Shown piece after piece: positions 17,583-30,700 of a stretch of 64,000 bases of DNA; position 1 is the first letter of the stretch, and each line of letters begins with the position of its first letter. Origin of the DNA: an uncultured Sterolibacteriaceae bacterium. Its GTDB lineage: Bacteria > Pseudomonadota > Gammaproteobacteria > Burkholderiales > Rhodocyclaceae. The notes under the pieces were generated by a model. It did no database searches. It saw nothing but the letters and a program-made list of their open reading frames with translations, and was not told where the DNA came from. The translations under genes and the position numbers were made by a program. The DNA lies in NCBI GenBank assembly GCA_937888595.1, contig CALARK010000008.1, forward strand, positions 190,478-254,477. The letters are read 5' to 3'.

Positions 17583-18041
17583 TCAGTTGCCAAAGTTCTC
17601 CGGCATCTTTACCGCGACGACCTCGCCGGTCGCCGTCGCCACGCCGTTGGCGTAAACCGTTGCCTCGACGACGACCTTCTTTTCCTTGAGCTCCTTGACG
17701 CGGCCGCGAATCTCCAGCGGGCCGAGCGGCGTGGGCTTGAGGAAATTGACGTGCAGCGCACCGGTGACGAAGCGCAGCGCCGGCGCCGATCCCATCTCGC
17801 GGCCGGCCGCTTGGTAGGCCGCCGCCGAGGCGGTGCCGGTGCCGTGGCAGTCGATCAGCGAGGCGATCAGGCCGCCGTAGACGTAGCCGGGAATCGCGGT
17901 GTGATACGGCTCCGGCGTGAAGCGCGTCACGGTTTCCTCGCCGTCCCAGAAGGTTTTGATCTGGTGGCCATGCTCGTTGAGCGAGCCGCAGCCGTAGCAG
18001 TGGGCGACGTTCTCGGGGTAGTAGTCCTGAAAAGCCTTCAT
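17583..18041 (-). CDS. PaaI-like hotdog-fold acyl-CoA thioesterase
   Basis: 152 residues. The N-terminal CYGCGSLNEHGHQIKTFWDG is typical of PaaI/YigI-like thioesterases, followed by the hotdog helix segment PGYVYGGLIASLIDCHGTG and the strand HVNFLKPTPLGPLEIRGRV. It probably hydrolyses an acyl-CoA in the cytosol. The start ATG overlaps the icmF stop as TAATG, so the two are translated together. A natural job is clearing product or dead-end acyl-CoAs (butyryl/isobutyryl) of the mutase; that is inference. Confidence 0.82.
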   Translation of the reverse strand: MKAFQDYYPENVAHCYGCGSLNEHGHQIKTFWDGEETVTRFTPEPYHTAIPGYVYGGLIASLIDCHGTGTASAAAYQAAGREMGSAPALRFVTGALHVNFLKPTPLGPLEIRGRVKELKEKKVVVEATVYANGVATATGEVVAVKMPENFGN

Positions 18042-21000
18042 TACATGCTCCTGCGGTATTGGCCGCCGACCTCGTAGAGGGCGCCGGAAATCTGGCCGAG
18101 CGAGCAGACGCGCACGGCATCCACCAGCACGGCGAAGACGTTGCCGTTGTCGATGACGGTCTGCTTGAGCTTCGCCAGCATCGGGCCGCTCTCCGCCGCG
18201 TTGCGGGACTGGAAGTCGCGCAGGCGCTGGATCTGCGACTGTTTCTCCTCCTCTGTGGAGCGCGCCAGCTCGACATGCTGCGGCAGGTCGCCGTTCGGGT
18301 TGCGGAAGGTGTTCACGCCAATGATCGGGTGCGAGCCGTCGTGCTTCTTGTGCTCGTAGTAGAGCGACTCCTCCTGGATCTTGCCGCGCTGGTAGCCGGT
18401 CTCCATCGCGCCGAGCACGCCGCCACGGTCGGCGATGGCTTCGAATTCCTTGAGCACGGCTTCCTCGACCAGGTCGGTCAATTCGTCGATGACGAAGGCG
18501 CCCTGGTTGGGGTTCTCGTTCTTCGCCAGGCCCCACTCGCGGTTGATGACGAGCTGGATCGCCATGGCGCGGCGCACCGATTCGTCGGTCGGCGTGGTGA
18601 TGGCTTCGTCGTAGGCGTTGGTGTGCAGCGAGTTGCAGTTGTCGTAGACGGCGATGAGGGCCTGCAAAGTGGTGCGGATGTCGTTGAAGGCCATCTCCTG
18701 TGCGTGCAGTGAACGGCCCGAGGTCTGCACGTGGTACTTGAGCTTCTGCGAGCGCTCGTTGGCGCCGTATTTGTGCTTCATCGCCACGGCCCAGATGCGG
18801 CGCGCGACGCGGCCGATCACCGAGTATTCGGCGTCCATGCCGTTGCTGAAGAAGAAGCTCAGGTTGGGCGCGAAATCGTCGATGTGCATGCCGCGCGCCA
18901 GGTAGCTCTCGACGTAGGTGAAACCGTTGGCGAGCGTGAAGGCGAGCTGCGAGATCGGGTTGGCGCCGGCTTCGGCGATGTGGTAGCCGGAGATGGAGAC
19001 CGAGTAGAAGTTGCGCACCTGGTTGTGCACGAAGAATTCCTGGATGTCGCCCATCATCTTCAGCGCGAACTCGGTGCTGAAGATGCAGGTGTTCTGGCCC
19101 TGGTCTTCCTTGAGGATGTCGGCCTGCACCGTGCCGCGCACGCTGGAGAGCACCCATTCGCGGATCTTGTCGGCCTCGTCCTCGGTCGGCTCCCGACCGT
19201 TGTCCTGCTTGAATTTGGCAAGTTGCTGGTCGATGGCGGTGTTGAAGAACATCGCCAGGATGATCGGCGCCGGGCCGTTGATGGTCATCGACACGCTGGT
19301 GGTCGGATCGCAGAGGTCGAAACCGTCGTAGAGCACCTTCATGTCATCCAGCGTGGCGATGCTAACGCCCGAGTTGCCGATCTTGCCGTAGATGTCGGGC
19401 CGCTCGTCGGGGTCGCAGCCGTAGAGCGTCACCGAGTCGAAGGCGGTGGACAGGCGCTTGGCCGGCATGCCCTCGGAGACCTTCTTGAAGCGGCGGTTGG
19501 TGCGGAAGGCGTCGCCCTCGCCGGCGAACATGCGCGTCGGGTCTTCGTTCTCGCGCTTGAAGGCGAACACGCCGGCGGTGTAGGGGAAGCTGCCGGGCAC
19601 GTTCTCCTTCATCAGGTAGCGCAGCGTCTCGCCCTCGTCGGCGAATTTTGGCAGCACGACCTTTTTGATCTTGGTGCCGGACAGTGTCTCGTGGGTCAGC
19701 GCGGTGCGGATTTCCTTGTCGCGGATCTTCACGACGTATTCGTCGCCGGCGTAGGCCTTCACCGTGTCCGGCCACATGTCGAGCAGCTTCTTCGCCTTCG
19801 GGTCGAGCTGGCCGTCCTTCCAGGCGATCAGCTCGTCGAAATCTTTCACTTCCTTGGCGCAGCCCTCGAAGATCGCCCTGGACGTGCGCAGGCTCTGGCG
19901 CTCGCGGGCGAGGCTCACCTGCGCGTCGATGTGCCTGTGGTATCCGCGCACGGTGTCGGCGATCTCGGCGAGGTAGCGCGCGCGCTGCGCCGGCACGATG
20001 GCGCGGCTCTGCGAGGACTGTCTGGTATCCACCCGCGGCAATTTGCCGGCCTTGAGCCTGAGGCCCAGCGCGGCGAGACGGGCGGCGAGATGCTGGTAGA
20101 GCGCGGTCACGCCGTCGTCGTTGAAGCGCGAGGCCTGGGTGCCGAACACCGGCATGGCCTCGGCGCTTTCGGTGAAGCGCTCCCGGTTGCGCTGGTACTG
20201 CTTGCGCACGTCGCGCAGCGCATCCATTGCCCCTTTCCTGTCGAACTTGTTGATCGCCACGAAGTCGGCGAAGTCGAGCATGTCGATCTTCTCCAGCTGC
20301 GAGGCGGCGCCGAACTCGGGGGTCATCACGTAGAGCGAGGCATCGACGTGCGGCACGATGGCGGCGTCGCCTTGCCCGATGCCCGACGTTTCGACGATCA
20401 CCAGATCGAAGCCGGCAAGCTTGCAGGCGGCGATCACCTCGGGCAGCGCGGCGGAGATTTCGGAACCCGTGTCGCGCGTCGCCAGCGAGCGCATGAAGAT
20501 GTTGGGATGCTCGATGGCGTTCATGCGGATGCGGTCACCGAGCAGCGCGCCGCCGGTGCGCTTGCGCGAGGGGTCGATGGAGACGATGGCGATCTTGAGC
20601 GCGTCGTCCTGATCGAGGCGGAAGCGGCGGATCAGTTCGTCGGTGAGGCTCGACTTGCCAGCGCCGCCGGTACCCGTTATTCCCAAAGTCGGCGTCGGCG
20701 GGACGGCGGCGGATTTGATCGCCTGCGCCAGCGGTCCTTCCGGATCGTTTTCAAGCTGGGTGATCGCCCGCGCGAGCTTGCGGCGGTCGCCGCTTTTCAG
20801 GTCGTCAAGCGTCACGTTCGCCGCAAGGTCGAAGTCGCTGGCGGACACGACGTCGTTGATCATGCCTTGCAGGCCGAGCTTCGCGCCATCCTCCGGGGAA
20901 TACACGCGCGTCACGCCGTAGGCATGCAGTTCCGCGATTTCTTCCGGCACGATCACGCCGCCGCCGCCGCCGAAGACCTTGATCTCGGCACCGCCGCCCG

Positions 21001-21283
21001 CCTTGAGCAGGTCGATCATGTACTTGAAGTATTCGATGTGGCCGCCCTGGTAGGAGGTGATGGCGATGCCCTGCACGTCCTCCTGCAAGGCCGCGTTCAC
21101 CACTTCCTGCACCGAGCGGTTGTGGCCGAGGTGGATCACCTCGGCGCCGGTGGATTGCAGAATCCGCCGCATGATGTTGATCGAGGCATCGTGGCCGTCG
21201 AACAGCGAGGCGGCGGTGACGAAGCGCACCTTGTGCGCGGGCTTGTAGGGGGCGAGCTTGGCGGCGATGGAAAGATCAGTCAT
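18041..21283 (-). CDS. icmF: Fused isobutyryl-CoA mutase IcmF (B12 domain, G-protein chaperone and mutase in one chain)
   Basis: 1080 residues from the ATG at 21283 (an AGGA site precedes it). The N-terminal cobalamin domain has the B12 His motif in LFDGHDAS plus GGGGG. The MeaI-type GTPase follows with Walker A GTGGAGKSS, the Mg site SIDPSRKRTGGALLGDRIRM and the NKFD base motif. The C-terminal half is the mutase barrel. Where methylmalonyl-CoA mutase has Tyr and Arg at the acyl pocket, this protein has Phe (TAGVFAF) and Gln (KEDQGQNTCIF), the isobutyryl-CoA mutase pair. It interconverts n-butyryl- and isobutyryl-CoA using adenosylcobalamin. The B12/G linker holds a dispersed repeat, read as A-V-P-P-T-P-T-L. 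Confidence 0.93.
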   Translation of the reverse strand: MTDLSIAAKLAPYKPAHKVRFVTAASLFDGHDASINIMRRILQSTGAEVIHLGHNRSVQEVVNAALQEDVQGIAITSYQGGHIEYFKYMIDLLKAGGGAEIKVFGGGGGVIVPEEIAELHAYGVTRVYSPEDGAKLGLQGMINDVVSASDFDLAANVTLDDLKSGDRRKLARAITQLENDPEGPLAQAIKSAAVPPTPTLGITGTGGAGKSSLTDELIRRFRLDQDDALKIAIVSIDPSRKRTGGALLGDRIRMNAIEHPNIFMRSLATRDTGSEISAALPEVIAACKLAGFDLVIVETSGIGQGDAAIVPHVDASLYVMTPEFGAASQLEKIDMLDFADFVAINKFDRKGAMDALRDVRKQYQRNRERFTESAEAMPVFGTQASRFNDDGVTALYQHLAARLAALGLRLKAGKLPRVDTRQSSQSRAIVPAQRARYLAEIADTVRGYHRHIDAQVSLARERQSLRTSRAIFEGCAKEVKDFDELIAWKDGQLDPKAKKLLDMWPDTVKAYAGDEYVVKIRDKEIRTALTHETLSGTKIKKVVLPKFADEGETLRYLMKENVPGSFPYTAGVFAFKRENEDPTRMFAGEGDAFRTNRRFKKVSEGMPAKRLSTAFDSVTLYGCDPDERPDIYGKIGNSGVSIATLDDMKVLYDGFDLCDPTTSVSMTINGPAPIILAMFFNTAIDQQLAKFKQDNGREPTEDEADKIREWVLSSVRGTVQADILKEDQGQNTCIFSTEFALKMMGDIQEFFVHNQVRNFYSVSISGYHIAEAGANPISQLAFTLANGFTYVESYLARGMHIDDFAPNLSFFFSNGMDAEYSVIGRVARRIWAVAMKHKYGANERSQKLKYHVQTSGRSLHAQEMAFNDIRTTLQALIAVYDNCNSLHTNAYDEAITTPTDESVRRAMAIQLVINREWGLAKNENPNQGAFVIDELTDLVEEAVLKEFEAIADRGGVLGAMETGYQRGKIQEESLYYEHKKHDGSHPIIGVNTFRNPNGDLPQHVELARSTEEEKQSQIQRLRDFQSRNAAESGPMLAKLKQTVIDNGNVFAVLVDAVRVCSLGQISGALYEVGGQYRRSM
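20685..20707 (-). repeat. Dispersed 23-bp element, copy 8 (inside icmF linker)
   Basis: One mismatch. It is the only clear coding copy whose gene strand reads the GCCGTC end first in frame through the element, giving A-V-P-P-T-P-T-L between the B12 and G domains (about residues 192-200). Confidence 0.9.
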
Positions 21284-21317
21284 GGCAAATGTCCTGACAG
21301 GGGATACGTGCATCTTA

Positions 21318-21329
21318 TGCCCCGGGGCA
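21318..21329. promoter_or_regulatory. Perfect 12-bp palindrome between icmF and the AraC-type gene
   Basis: TGCCCCGGGGCA lies 35 bp upstream of the icmF start in the divergent 125-bp gap. Its position suits an operator for the neighbouring regulator or another dimeric protein, but AraC-type proteins more often bind direct repeats, so the assignment is tentative. Confidence 0.3.
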
Positions 21330-21408
21330 CCTCCTGGCTATTGCCGGCCTCGCCGCTTATCGTGCAAAATCCGCCATCCTATTCACCGATGCCATTACCC
21401 ATCAAAAC

Positions 21409-22554
21409 ATGCCTCGCAAGGTCGGACACGCAAATTCCGCCACCAACAATGCCACCGTTGCGATCGGCTTCGTCACCGGCATGCTGGCGGGCCTGGTGCG
21501 GACGGGCAGCCACCCGGCCCGCCTGCTCGCGGCGGCCGGGATTTCGGCAGGGGCCCTGGCCGACCCGACGGTGCGCATTCCGCTCGCCGCCTATGCCGAC
21601 CTGTACAACCGCGTCGCCGCCGACCTGGACGACGAGGCCTTCGGGCTGTTCTCGACGCCGATGCGCTGCGGCAGTTTCGAGCTGCTGTCGCGCGCCCTGG
21701 TTGGCACTCACTCGCTCGATGAAGCCCTGCGCTACATGATTCGCTTCCTGCACGTCCTGCTGCCGGACATGAGGGTCGACATCGCCCGGGAGGGCGGTAA
21801 CGCCTGCCTACGCATCGAGGAGGCGCGGCCGCTCGTGCCGGACGCCGGCCGCGTCTTCGCCTACGAATGGCTATTGCGCCTGATCCACGGACTGGCCTGC
21901 TGGCTCGCCGGACGCGGCCTCGGCATCGATACCGTCACGTTCCCCTATCCGCGGCCGCCCCATGCCGATGACTACGCGCTGATCTACACGGCCAATTCGC
22001 GCTTCGGCGCCTCCATGCTCGAAGCCCGCCTGCACGCCAACCTGCTCGACCTGCCGGTGCGGCGCGACGAGACGGCGCTGGCCGCCTTTCTCGTCGGCGC
22101 GCCGGGCCGCATCGCGACGCTTTACCGCCGCGACCGCAACACCGTGCGTGCCGTGCGCGACCTCCTGCACGCGGCCCTGCCCACACTGCCGGCCCTGGAA
22201 GAGGTCGCCACGCGACTGCATCTCTCGCCACGCAGCCTGCACCGGCGCCTCGCCGAAGAAGGTGCGAATTTCCGCCAGATCAAGGACGCCCTGCGCCGCG
22301 ACCTGGCCCTCGCGCGCCTCGCCAAAACCGACGCCTCGGTCGCGACGATCGCCGCCGGACTCGGCTATGCCGACCCCTCGGCCTTCTACCGCGCCTTCGT
22401 CGAATGGACGGGCGCCGCGCCAAGCGAGTATCGGACGCGGCTGGCGGGCAAGGCCGAGCCCGGCGGGGAAAAAGTCGGCGCCGGCGGGACGGCACGGCCG
22501 GACAACCGCGGGGTGATCCCGGCAGATGAACCTGCGGGCGGCGGGCCGGAGTAA
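21409..22554 (+). CDS. AraC-family transcriptional regulator (OruR/ToxT-like with arabinose-binding-type N-domain)
   Basis: 381 residues. The N-terminal domain (GFVTGMLAGLVRTGSHPARLLAAAGI ... RIPLAAYADLYNRV) resembles the ligand-binding region of OruR/GbpR-type AraC proteins. The C-terminal double HTH includes VATRLHLSPRSLHRRLAEEG and IAAGLGYADPSAFYRAFVEWTG. The domain should end near residue 345; the remaining tail is low-complexity and contains an exact repeat copy read as K-V-G-A-G-G-T-A, so the repeat appears to have extended the protein. It is divergent from icmF and the likely regulator of icmF and the thioesterase. Confidence 0.85.
   Translation: MPRKVGHANSATNNATVAIGFVTGMLAGLVRTGSHPARLLAAAGISAGALADPTVRIPLAAYADLYNRVAADLDDEAFGLFSTPMRCGSFELLSRALVGTHSLDEALRYMIRFLHVLLPDMRVDIAREGGNACLRIEEARPLVPDAGRVFAYEWLLRLIHGLACWLAGRGLGIDTVTFPYPRPPHADDYALIYTANSRFGASMLEARLHANLLDLPVRRDETALAAFLVGAPGRIATLYRRDRNTVRAVRDLLHAALPTLPALEEVATRLHLSPRSLHRRLAEEGANFRQIKDALRRDLALARLAKTDASVATIAAGLGYADPSAFYRAFVEWTGAAPSEYRTRLAGKAEPGGEKVGAGGTARPDNRGVIPADEPAGGGPE
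22471..22493 (-). repeat. Dispersed 23-bp element, copy 9 (exact; C-terminal tail of the AraC-type gene)
   Basis: Exact consensus in reverse orientation, encoding K-V-G-A-G-G-T-A about 20 codons before the stop. Confidence 0.95.
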
Positions 22555-22594
22555 ATTCCCTATTCCCGCCCACCCCCGGCCGACAGAGAAACCG

Positions 22595-25090
<2,496 letters not shown>

Positions 25091-25115
25091 GCGCCGACTT
25101 TTCGCCCTGCCCGCC

Positions 25116-27722
25116 CTACTTCGCGGCGTGTTCGCCGTACTGGCGGAATGCGTCGCGGATGGCGGCCATCAGGTCTCCCTCCTCCCACGGCTTGGTCAGG
25201 AACTTGAAGATCTCGCCCCGGTTGATCGCCTCGGTCAGGCTATCGACGCCGGTGTAGCCCGAGAGGATCATGCGGATGATGCGCGGATGCATCGTGCGCA
25301 CCCGCGCAAGCAGTTCGATGCCGCTCATGCCGGACATGCGCTGGTCGGTGAGAATCACCGCCACCTCGTGATTGGCCAGCAGTTCCAGTGCCTCTTCGCC
25401 GCTGGCCGCCGTCAGCACGCGGTAGCTCTGCCGCCGCAGCACGCGCTTCAGGGCCGTCAGCACGCTCGGCTCATCATCCACCAGTAACAAGGTGTTGGCC
25501 ACCTCGTCCTCGACCGGGACTTCGGCCGGCTTGAAGCTCGCCAGAAACTCCGTCATCGCCTCGGCCGGCATCGGTTGGGCGATCAGGAAACCCTGCATCA
25601 CATCGCATTGCAGGGAGCGCAGGTAGCGCGCCTGGCCCTGATTCTCGACGCCCTCGGCGATCACCTCGAGGCCCAGGCTGTGGCCCATCGCGATGATCGC
25701 CTTGACGATGGCGGCATTGCCGCTGTTGGTGATCATGTCGTGCACGAAGGAGATATCGACCTTGAGCTTGTGCACGTCGAGCTGCTGCAGGTAGGCCAGC
25801 GACGAATGCCCGGTGCCGAAATCGTCGATCGACAGGCGCACGCCCAGCGCCTTGAGCTCGCGCAGCGTCTGGAACGAGCGTTCGCGGTCGGCCATGACGA
25901 AGCTCTCGGTGATCTCCAGTTCGAGTTGATGCGGGGCGATGCCGGTTTCGGCCAGGGCATCGCGCACGGATTCGACCAGATGGCCGCGCGACAGCTGAAT
26001 CGCCGAGACATTCACGGCCGTCTGCTTCGGCGTCAGTCCGGCATCCGACCAGCGCCGCACCTGGCGGCAGGCCTCGCGTAGCACCCAGTCGCCGAGACGC
26101 ACGATGAGGCCGCTTTCTTCGGCCAGCGGGATGAACTCGGCCGGCGCCAGCAGATCGCGCTGCGGATGCTGCCAGCGCAGCAGCGCCTCGATGCCGACGA
26201 TGTGGCCGTTCAGCAGGTCGACCTGGGGCTGGTAGTGCAGACGGAGTTCGTCGGGGTGGTCGAGTGCGGCGCGCAACTCGGCTTCGAGCGTGAGCCGGTC
26301 GTTGGCGATGCGGCTCATGTCCGCCGAAAAGAAGCGCAGGATGCCCGGTCCCTGCAGCTTCGCCTGGTTCAGTGCCGCGCTGGCCGCGCCCAGCAGGGTC
26401 TCGGTATCACCGCCATCTTCCGGACACAGCGCGATGCCGACGCTGGCGCCGACGAAGATCGGCTTGCTGTCGATCACGAAGGGCTGGCCGAGCGCATCGA
26501 TCAACTGTTGCGCCCGCAGGTCGACCGCGCCGCCCGCATCGACCAGCGCGGCGAACTCGTCGGCGCCGATGCGCGCCAGGCTGTCGTTATCCGACAGCAG
26601 GGCCTTGACCCGCCGCGCGGCCTCGACCAGCACCGCGTCGCCGGCCGCATGTCCGAGACTCTCGTTCACCGTCTTGAAGTTGTCGAGGTCGATGAACAGC
26701 AGCGCGAAGCGCGTCTCGCCGCCTTGCGCCCGCTGCGTTTCCTGCGCCAGCATTTCGCCGAACAGCATCCGGCTCGCCAGTCCGGTCAGCGAGTCGCGAT
26801 GCACCAGGGTGCGGTATTTCTCTTCGCTGACTTCGAGTAGCGCCGTACGGCTGGCGACCAGGTCTTCGAGGAATCGCCGCAGCCGGGCCAGTTCGAGATG
26901 GTTGCGTACCCTGGCGCGAACTTCGGCCACGTCGAACGGCTTGGTGATGTAGTCGGCCGCGCCGAGGTCGAACCCGCGCACCTTTTCGGCGACCGCATCC
27001 ACCACCGTCACGAAGATCACCGGAATGCGGTTGCCCTGCGGCATCGCCTTGATCTGCCGGCAGACCTCGTAGCCATCCATGTCCGGCATCATCACGTCGA
27101 GCAAGACGAGATCCGGCGGCGTCTCGCCCGCCACCGCGGCGAGCGCCTTGGCCCCGCAAGTGGCCACCTGGATCTGGTAGTCGCCCTTGAGGGCCTCGAT
27201 CAGTTCGTGGATGTTTTCCGGACTGTCATCGACGACCAGCAGGGAATAGGGCCGCTCGCTCCGGGCATGGGCCACCACATCGAAGGTCACCGGGCTGCGC
27301 CGGTAGCGCCGCAGGTCGAGCTGGTTGCGCACCCGCGTCTTCAACAACTCCGGATTCACCGGCTTGGTGATGTAGTCCGTCGCGCCGAGCCGCAAGCCGC
27401 GCGCCTCGTCCGCCGCCTCGGTCAATGCGGTGACGAAGATCACCGGAATATCCGTCGTGGCCGGGTCGATCTTCAACGCCGACAGCACCGAATAGCCGTC
27501 CATGCCGGGCATGCGGATATCGAGCAGGATCAGGTCCGGCGGCGGGGTGCGCCGCGCGATCTCCAGCGCCTTCTCGCCACTGGTGGCCGCGAGGATGGCG
27601 TACTCGTCGCGCAGGGCGGCGACGAGCGCATGGAGATTTTCGGCCACGTCGTCGACGATCAATATGCGCGCCCGGTCGTCATCCATCGTGGTGGGCGAGT
27701 CCGCTGTCGTATCGTTCATCAT
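25116..27722 (-). CDS. Multi-receiver c-di-GMP phosphodiesterase candidate, REC-REC-GADEF-EAL-REC
   Basis: 868 residues. REC1 has phosphoacceptor Asp68, REC2 Asp209, and a third REC at the C-terminus has Asp793. The GGDEF-like domain (about 310-465) has GADEF at 386-390 and lacks the first Gly, so cyclase activity is doubtful. The EAL domain (about 480-730) keeps EALLR, NVSA, ELEITES, IDDFGTGHSSLAYL, KLKVD and EGVE, so c-di-GMP hydrolysis is expected. The start overlaps the upstream hybrid kinase gene as ATGA, marking that kinase as the likely phosphate donor. A REC domain after EAL is an unusual order. Tail-to-tail with the PAS/GAF kinase across 25 bp. Confidence 0.88.
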   Translation of the reverse strand: MMNDTTADSPTTMDDDRARILIVDDVAENLHALVAALRDEYAILAATSGEKALEIARRTPPPDLILLDIRMPGMDGYSVLSALKIDPATTDIPVIFVTALTEAADEARGLRLGATDYITKPVNPELLKTRVRNQLDLRRYRRSPVTFDVVAHARSERPYSLLVVDDSPENIHELIEALKGDYQIQVATCGAKALAAVAGETPPDLVLLDVMMPDMDGYEVCRQIKAMPQGNRIPVIFVTVVDAVAEKVRGFDLGAADYITKPFDVAEVRARVRNHLELARLRRFLEDLVASRTALLEVSEEKYRTLVHRDSLTGLASRMLFGEMLAQETQRAQGGETRFALLFIDLDNFKTVNESLGHAAGDAVLVEAARRVKALLSDNDSLARIGADEFAALVDAGGAVDLRAQQLIDALGQPFVIDSKPIFVGASVGIALCPEDGGDTETLLGAASAALNQAKLQGPGILRFFSADMSRIANDRLTLEAELRAALDHPDELRLHYQPQVDLLNGHIVGIEALLRWQHPQRDLLAPAEFIPLAEESGLIVRLGDWVLREACRQVRRWSDAGLTPKQTAVNVSAIQLSRGHLVESVRDALAETGIAPHQLELEITESFVMADRERSFQTLRELKALGVRLSIDDFGTGHSSLAYLQQLDVHKLKVDISFVHDMITNSGNAAIVKAIIAMGHSLGLEVIAEGVENQGQARYLRSLQCDVMQGFLIAQPMPAEAMTEFLASFKPAEVPVEDEVANTLLLVDDEPSVLTALKRVLRRQSYRVLTAASGEEALELLANHEVAVILTDQRMSGMSGIELLARVRTMHPRIIRMILSGYTGVDSLTEAINRGEIFKFLTKPWEEGDLMAAIRDAFRQYGEHAAK

Positions 27723-30700
27723 GTCTGGCCTGTGAGCGTTCCCTTGAGCCGCCGCGCGCGCGCGGTGGCGGCATCGATGTCGAATACGTCGGCAGCCGCG
27801 GCGATTTCGGCGACCGCTGCCCCGACCGAGTGCCCGGCGACGCCGCCGCGCAACCGGGCCAGCAGCGGCTCCACCCCGCCCAGATCGTTCTGCAACGCAT
27901 GTTCCAGACGATCGAGCAGGGCCACGGCGTCACTGAGCGGCAATTCCGGGCCGCCGCCGGCCGGTACCGCATTGGCCGCTGCACCCAGCCGGTCGACTTC
28001 AGCGAACGCGGCATCGAATGCTACCGCCAACGCAGCGAATGCGGTGTCGGGCGGCACCTCGCCCCGCTTGAGTTGCGCATCCAGCGCCGCCGTCTGTTGA
28101 AACAGCTCGGCCGCGCTGAGGTTGCCGGTAATGCCCTTAAGCGCATGGCAGTATTCCTCGGCATGGACCGTTCCTCGCTCGGCCAGCCGCCGGCGCAGTT
28201 CGTTCGCGGCGTCGGCATAGTGCGCACGGAAGCGGGCCAGCTGGCGTCGGTACGCATCGGGCTTGCCGCCGATGCGGCGGACACCCTCGGCCGCATTGAA
28301 ACAGCGCATCGCGGCCAAGTCGGCCGGCACCGGATCACCCCGCATCCCCGGGGAGGCACGCGGGGGCGCCACCGCCACCGACTCGCGGGTCCCCGTGCTA
28401 CGACGGGGATCAATGGCGTCGCCGGCCGGGTCGTCCTGCGCCTGGGGGGCCACCGCGCGTTTCGACACACCGATCCAGTGCGCGAGTGACGCAAACAGCC
28501 GTTCTGCATCGATCGGCTTGGTGACGTGGTCGTTCATGCCGGCCGCTGCGCTCCTTTCGGCATCGTGAGCCATGGCCAGGGCGGTCATGGCGATGATCGG
28601 CAGCGTGGCGAAGCGCGAGGTCGTATCGCCGGCGGCGAGCGCACGGATGCGGCGCGTCGCTTCGAGGCCGTCCATGACCGGCATCTGGATGTCCATGAGC
28701 ACGGCATCGTAGTCCTGCTGCACGACCTTCTCCACGGCGATCTCGCCGTTCGCGGCCTCGTCGCTGTCGATGTGCTCGCTGCGCAGCAGCTCGACGGCGA
28801 ACTCGCGGTTGATATCGTTGTCCTCGACGATCAGCACGCGCTTGCCGGCGAGCGTGCCAAGACCGGACCCTGAGCCGGCGCCAACGCCAGGCACGATGGC
28901 GCCGGATTCGCTGCCGAAAACGCGCCCACGGCCAAGCACCGTCAGCACCGTATCGAGCAGGGTGGACGGCGACACCGGCTTGACGAGAAAGCCGTCGGTC
29001 CCGGCCTGCTCGGCCTGGCGCATGACGTCTTCGCGGCCATAGGCCGTGACCATCACGACTTTCGGCTGGCGTGCCAGGCTGCGGTCGGCATGGATCAGCA
29101 GGGTCGCTTCCACACCGTTCATGCCCGGCATGTGCCAGTCCATCAGCACGAGGTCGAAGGGGCGCGCGCCCGCGGCGCGCAGCATCGCCATCGCGCTGGC
29201 GCCGCTCGCCGCCATATCGACGTCGAGCCGGAAGTAGCGCAGCATTTCGGCCAGAATCTCGCGCGACACCTGGTTGTCGTCCACGACCAGCACGCGGATG
29301 CCGCTGAGCAGGGGGCCGGCCTTTTCGACGAGCGCGGCGGCACCCGCCTGCGCCTGGGGCGCGATCGGGAGGTGCAGGGACAGGCAGATCGTGGTGCCGC
29401 GGCCGGGCTGCGAATCCTCGATCCAGATGCGCCCCCCCATCAGCTCGACCAGCGTGCGGCTGATGGCGAGTCCCAGACCGGTGCCGCCGAAACGCCGTGT
29501 CGTGCTCTGGTCGGCCTGGGTGAATTTCTCGAACAGGCGTCGCTGCACTTCGGCTTCCATGCCGACACCGGTATCGCGCACACAGACCTGCAGCGTCACC
29601 TCATCCGGGGCGAGATTGATCTGATGCAGGGAGAGCTCGACCTCGCCGCGCTCGGTGAACTTCACGGCATTGCCGCACAGGTTGAGCAGTATCTGGCCGA
29701 GACGCAAGGGGTCGCCGACCAGATAGGGCGGGATCGCCGGATCGTAGCGAATCAGAAACTCGATGCCCTTCTGCTCGGCCTGGCCGGCGACGGTATCCGA
29801 GACACGCTCCAGCACGGCTTCGAGGCCGAATTCGACGGATTCGAGTTCAAGCTTGCCGGCCTCGATCTTGGAAAAGTCGAGGATGTCGTTGATGATGCCC
29901 AGCAGCGAATGCGCCGAGTTCTGCGCCTTCGTCAGCGTCTTGCGCAGCGCTGCCGGCAGGTCGGTCTTCATCGCGAGGTAGAGCATGCCGAGAATGGCGT
30001 TCATCGGCGTGCGGATCTCGTGGCTCATGTTGGCGAGAAACTCGCTCTTCACCTGCGTCAGTCGCTCGGCTTCCTCCTTGGCAGCGCGCAGTTCGGCGGT
30101 TCGTTCGGAGACGAGGCGTTCGAGATTGGCCCGTTCTTCTTCGAGCTCGCGCGTACGCCGCGCCACCTCCCGGCGCAGCAGCAGGCTGACGCCGATCAGC
30201 AGCAGCAGCGCCAGGCCGGCGCCCGCGAGCGACCAGCGCGCCCAGCGCGGCAACAGGCGTTCCGGCACATCGGCCATCGTGCGGCGCAATACGTCGTAAT
30301 AGAGCGAATCTGAATTGCGGCGCCAGGCCGCGAGGTGCGCATCGATCCGCTGCAGCACATCCGCATGCTGCCCCTTGGCCGTGGCGAAATACAGCGACGA
30401 GGGCAGAAAGATGATCGGCGTTTCCTGCAGGTGGTAGCGGGCACCGTTGCGGGCGGCGAAGAAGCTGTTGGTCACCACCGCATCGGCCTGGCCGGCCACG
30501 ACGGCCTCGTAGCCATCGATCAGATCATCCACCAGCACGGGCTGGTAGCCGGCCCCGCGACTTGCCATCAACTCGGCGAAGATGTCTTGCTGGATGCCGC
30601 CGCGCAATACGGCGATGCGCATGCCCGCGAGGTCGCGCAGCGTCTGCGCGTCGAAGCCGGGCCGCACGAATATCTGGGACCAGCTGGTGGTGACGGACAA

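Noticed and set aside
18731..21739. 1002-codon plus-strand frame opposite icmF
   Set aside because: Exact antisense of a strongly recognised IcmF; the composition is a mirror of its codons and there is no domain signal.
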